Origin: Nocardia takedensis NBRC 100417
GTDB taxonomy: Bacteria > Actinomycetota > Actinomycetes > Mycobacteriales > Mycobacteriaceae
Direction: 5' to 3'
DNA: 64,000 nucleotides
Assembly (NCBI RefSeq): GCF_000308695.1
Contig: NZ_BAGG01000011.1
Span: 1-64,000 of the forward strand
Shown here piece by piece: positions 60,886 through 64,000 of this stretch (positions are counted from its first letter, which is position 1; each line of letters starts with the position of its first letter). The translations under genes were made by a program, and so were the position numbers. The notes below the pieces were generated by a model. The model was not told where the DNA came from. It made no database searches and saw nothing but the letters and a program-made list of their open reading frames with translations.

Positions 60886-61227
60886 GACCGACAGCGTATC
60901 GGGGCGGTGTGGGCGGCGGGAGCGCGGTCCGGCTCCGCAATCGTCGGACCGGATACGGGAACATCACCGTGACAGGCCGGTCCGCGCGGGGATGTGACCG
61001 GGCTCGCAACCTCGGGCAACGCGGCAGCGATCACGCGGCGGGCATCGAGTTGTGCACAGGCGGCGCGGTTGTCCACAGGGCACGCCGTCCCGCGGCCCTC
61101 CGCTGCGTGCCCGCGCCGAGCCCCCTCTAGACTGGCTGCAGGCATCTCGCCGCACCCCAGTGACGCCGCTCCTCCGTGACAGTGCCGGCTCGCCGCCGCT
61201 GCCCGGCCGAAAGGACCTTGGTACTCC
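60886..61227. other. Upstream region of purL with two DnaA-box-like sites
   Basis: This is a 342-bp gene-free gap between divergent genes. It contains TTGTGCACA at 61050-61058 and TTGTCCACA at 61069-61077 in the same orientation, 19 bp apart. The second equals the actinobacterial DnaA-box consensus. No promoter boxes could be assigned with confidence. Confidence 0.5.
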
Positions 61228-63522
61228 GTGACTCCGCAGGTCGACACCGTCAGCGCAGCCGCAGCAACACCCGATGCCCCCCAGCCCTACAAGGAACTGG
61301 GCCTCAAGGACGACGAGTACGCCCGCATCAAGGAGATCCTGGGCCGCAGGCCGACGGACGCCGAGTTGGCGATGTACTCGGTGATGTGGAGCGAGCACTG
61401 CTCCTACAAGTCCTCGAAGGTGCACCTGCGCTACTTCGGTCAGACCACCACCGACGAGATGCGCTCGAGCATGCTCGCGGGCATCGGCGAGAACGCCGGC
61501 GTGGTCGACGTCGGCGACGGCTGGGCGGTCACCTTCAAGGTCGAGAGCCACAACCACCCGTCCTACGTCGAGCCCTACCAGGGCGCGGCCACCGGTGTCG
61601 GCGGCATCGTGCGCGACATCATGGCGATGGGCGCGCGGCCGATCGCGGTCATGGACCAGTTGCGTTTCGGCGCGGCCGACGCGCCCGATACCCGGCGCGT
61701 GGTCGACGGGGTCGTGCGCGGCGTCGGCGGCTACGGCAATTCCCTCGGGCTGCCCAATGTCGGCGGTGAGACCGTCTTCGATGCCTCCTACCAGGGCAAT
61801 CCACTGGTGAACGCGCTGTGCGCGGGCGTCATGCGGGTCGAGGACCTGCACCTGGCCTTCGCCTCGGGTGCGGGCAACAAGATCATCCTGTTCGGCGCGC
61901 GCACCGGCCTGGACGGCATCGGCGGCGTGTCCGTGCTCGCCTCGGACTCCTTCTCCGGCGACGAATCCGGCGGCGGCCGCAAGAAGCTGCCGAGCGTACA
62001 GGTCGGCGACCCGTTCACCGAGAAGGTGCTCATCGAGTGCTGCCTCGAGCTCTACGCCGCCGACCTGGTGGTCGGCATCCAGGATCTGGGCGGCGCCGGA
62101 CTGTCGTGCGCGACCTCCGAACTCGCCGCGGCGGGCGACGGCGGCATGCGCATCGACCTGACGAAGGTGCCGCTGCGCGCGGCCAACATGACGCCCGCCG
62201 AGATCCTGTCCAGCGAGTCGCAGGAACGCATGTGCGCGGTCGTCACCCCCGAGAACGTGGACGCCTTCATGGCGGTCTGCAAGAAATGGGACGTGCTGGC
62301 CACCGTCATCGGCGAGGTCACCGACGGCGAGCGCCTGGTGGTCACCTGGCACGGCGAGACGGTGGTGGACGTGCCGCCGCGCACCGTCGCCCACGAAGGC
62401 CCGGTCTACGAGCGACCGGTGCGCCGCCCCGACGAGCAGGACGCCCTGATCGCCGACAGCGCCGACACCCTGGACCGGCCGAAGACCGGTGACGAATTGC
62501 GCGCCACGCTGCTGAGGATGATCGCCAGCCCGCAACTGTGCAGCCGCAAGTGGATCACCGAACAGTACGACCGCTACGTGCGCGGCAACACCGTGCTCGC
62601 CGAACACGCCGACGCGGGCGTCATCCGGATCGATGAGAGCACCGGCCGCGGTATCGCGCTGGCCACCGACGCCTCGGGCCGCTACACCAAACTCGACCCG
62701 TACGCGGGTGCGCAACTCGCGCTGGCCGAGGCGTTCCGCAACGTGGCCACCACCGGGGCCACCCCGAAGGCCGTCACCAACTGCCTGAACTTCGGTTCGC
62801 CGGAGGACCCGGGCGTGATGTGGCAGTTCCAGCAGGCCGTGCGCGGATTGGCCGACGGCTGTGTCGCGCTGGGCATCCCGGTCACCGGCGGCAACGTCAG
62901 CTTCTACAACCAGACCGGTCAGGTCCCCATCCTGCCCACGCCGGTGGTCGGCGTGCTCGGCGTCATCGATGACGTGCACCGCCGCATCCCCACGGGTCTC
63001 GGGCTCGAACCGGGCGAGACGCTGATCCTGCTCGGCGAGACGGCCGACGAGTTCGGCGGCTCGATCTGGGCCCAGGTCGCCCACGATCATCTCGGCGGTG
63101 TGCCGCCGAAGGTGGATTTCGCCCGCGAGCAACTGCTCGCCGACATCCTCGCCTCGGGGTCGCGCGACGGTCTGATCAGCGCCGCGCACGACCTGTCCGA
63201 GGGCGGGCTCGCCCAGACGGTCGTGGAGGCCGCGCTGGCCGGTGAGACCGGTTGCCGGATCCTGCTGCCCGAAGGGGCCGACCCGTTCGTCGCGCTGTTC
63301 TCCGAGAGCGCGGGCCGGGTGCTGGTCGCGGTGCCGCGCACCGAGGAGACCAGGTTCACCAAGATGTGCGACGCGCGCGGTCTGCCGTGGACGCGCATCG
63401 GCGTAGTGGACCAGGGGTCGGACGAGGTCGAGGTGCAGGGGCAGTTCTCGGTGCCGCTCGCGGAGTTGCGCGAGGCGTTCGAGGGCACGCTGCCGAAGCT
63501 GTTCGGGGCCGACGCTCTTTGA
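61228..63522 (+). CDS. purL: FGAM synthase subunit PurL (small type)
   Basis: This 764-residue PurL is the synthetase subunit that works with PurS and PurQ (gram-positive/actinobacterial small type). It has [10 protein letters not shown] near residue 55, the ATP/FGAR segments [23 protein letters not shown] and [14 protein letters not shown], and the second half repeating the AIRS-like fold ([25 protein letters not shown]). GTG 61228 is the start. The stop overlaps the next gene's TTG. The large antisense frame over it is a shadow. Confidence 0.96.
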   Translation: MTPQVDTVSAAAATPDAPQPYKELGLKDDEYARIKEILGRRPTDAELAMYSVMWSEHCSYKSSKVHLRYFGQTTTDEMRSSMLAGIGENAGVVDVGDGWAVTFKVESHNHPSYVEPYQGAATGVGGIVRDIMAMGARPIAVMDQLRFGAADAPDTRRVVDGVVRGVGGYGNSLGLPNVGGETVFDASYQGNPLVNALCAGVMRVEDLHLAFASGAGNKIILFGARTGLDGIGGVSVLASDSFSGDESGGGRKKLPSVQVGDPFTEKVLIECCLELYAADLVVGIQDLGGAGLSCATSELAAAGDGGMRIDLTKVPLRAANMTPAEILSSESQERMCAVVTPENVDAFMAVCKKWDVLATVIGEVTDGERLVVTWHGETVVDVPPRTVAHEGPVYERPVRRPDEQDALIADSADTLDRPKTGDELRATLLRMIASPQLCSRKWITEQYDRYVRGNTVLAEHADAGVIRIDESTGRGIALATDASGRYTKLDPYAGAQLALAEAFRNVATTGATPKAVTNCLNFGSPEDPGVMWQFQQAVRGLADGCVALGIPVTGGNVSFYNQTGQVPILPTPVVGVLGVIDDVHRRIPTGLGLEPGETLILLGETADEFGGSIWAQVAHDHLGGVPPKVDFAREQLLADILASGSRDGLISAAHDLSEGGLAQTVVEAALAGETGCRILLPEGADPFVALFSESAGRVLVAVPRTEETRFTKMCDARGLPWTRIGVVDQGSDEVEVQGQFSVPLAELREAFEGTLPKLFGADAL

Positions 63523-64000
63523 GCGCGTCCGGGGCTCGAGAAGTCTCGGATCGTGTCCGCGGCGACGCGGACGGAGTCGTTCGCGTCGTCGAACGGTTCT
63601 TCCATCCCGACTACGTCGGGATCATCGTCGCCACGGTGTTCTTCTCCTGGTCGCTGTCCCCGTCGCTACTACCCCGGGACTGGCTGATCGAAGGGCTGGT
63701 CAGCGGTGTCAACGGGGCCATCGGCTACGGCGTCGGCTGTCTGCTGAGTTGGGCGTTCCGCAAGGCGGTGCTGCCCTGGCTGCGGCGGAAGGTCACACTG
63801 CCCGACGCGTGGCGCGAGCGCTACGAGCGTCGGCCGTCGTGGCTCTCGGGTGCCCTGAAGACGACGATCGTGGTGGCCTGCCTGGTCATCGCGGTGGTGA
63901 TGCTGCTGATCTCCGCGCGCTGGCAGCGCGAGATCTTCGACCTGATGGGCATGGAGACCGGTACCACCCCCGGCTTCCTGCGTACGGGGTTGCTGAGCGC
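63519..64000 (+). CDS. Alpha/beta-hydrolase family protein with membrane N-terminus (3' end outside window)
   Basis: The frame from TTG 63519 stays open to the window end (160 codons). It encodes a short hydrophilic start, then a hydrophobic stretch [19 protein letters not shown], a Gly-rich helix ([14 protein letters not shown]), and a third helix ([14 protein letters not shown]). SLSPSLLPR is the signature of the N-terminal membrane domain found in Abhydrolase_9 proteins, whose catalytic domain would lie beyond the window. It overlaps the purL stop by 4 bp (TTGA). Confidence 0.72.
   Translation, partial: MSASGAREVSDRVRGDADGVVRVVERFFHPDYVGIIVATVFFSWSLSPSLLPRDWLIEGLVSGVNGAIGYGVGCLLSWAFRKAVLPWLRRKVTLPDAWRERYERRPSWLSGALKTTIVVACLVIAVVMLLISARWQREIFDLMGMETGTTPGFLRTGLLS

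Noticed and set aside
60964..63189. 741-codon open frame antisense to purL
   Set aside because: It is the mirror of a certain gene in GC-rich DNA, has no family motifs and lacks a ribosome site.

Overview
This is GC-rich actinobacterial DNA from a mycolic-acid-producing member of the Mycobacteriales, most likely Nocardia or a close relative. The evidence is a complete mce4 sterol-import locus with KstR-type operators, an antigen-85-like esterase, OtsA, and gene order that recalls two separate parts of the M. tuberculosis chromosome (around Rv3489-Rv3505 and around Rv0772-Rv0803). The genus is an inference; no rRNA gene is present.

Layout. 1-953: 3' part of an ABC-transporter amide/urea-type binding protein. 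1191-15490: sterol block, with fadE26/fadE27 (chsE4/chsE5) divergent from fdxD, hsd4A, yrbE4A-yrbE4B, mce4A-F and two Mce-associated genes; KstR-like palindromes lie in the three regulatory gaps. 15487-17807: two-component system. 17875-20837: otsA, a 56-residue protein and an alpha/beta hydrolase. 21028-21270: a stand-alone MbtH gene. 21394-21465: tRNA-Thr(TGT).

21423-40837: a 19.4-kb actinomycete integrative and conjugative element (AICE) inserted in the 3' end of the tRNA and bounded by a 46-bp direct repeat. It carries a tyrosine integrase, a GntR repressor with a set of TGCGTATACGCA operators, an Xis-like protein, a long chain of overlapping small genes, a replication-relaxation-like protein, an FtsK/TraB-type translocase, an orphan C5 cytosine methyltransferase, a DUF2637 membrane protein, and then an accessory end. 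The accessory end holds a very large perfect hairpin, an AT-richer two-gene TIR + SLATT/DUF4231 operon placed between inverted copies of a structured repeat, a NERD nuclease-like membrane protein, and a ribbon-helix-helix/PIN toxin-antitoxin pair. The TIR-SLATT operon and the structures around it are the best candidates for an undescribed system, most plausibly abortive-infection defence carried as AICE cargo.

41159-64000: purine block and associated housekeeping genes. These are two HIT proteins, a PH-domain protein, purD, an M23 peptidase, an aminotransferase, a TetR regulator, purB, a mycolyltransferase-like esterase, a DUF2330 protein, an oligopeptidase B, a deacetylase-like protein, gadB, an MBL-fold hydrolase, purS-purQ, a MarR regulator, an M18 aminopeptidase, an Imm51-like protein, a GT87 mannosyltransferase-like protein, purL, and the start of an alpha/beta hydrolase with a membrane N-terminus. 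Many genes overlap by 4 bp (ATGA/GTGA), showing tightly coupled operons in mce4 and in the AICE. No CRISPR array, rRNA gene or insertion sequence was seen.
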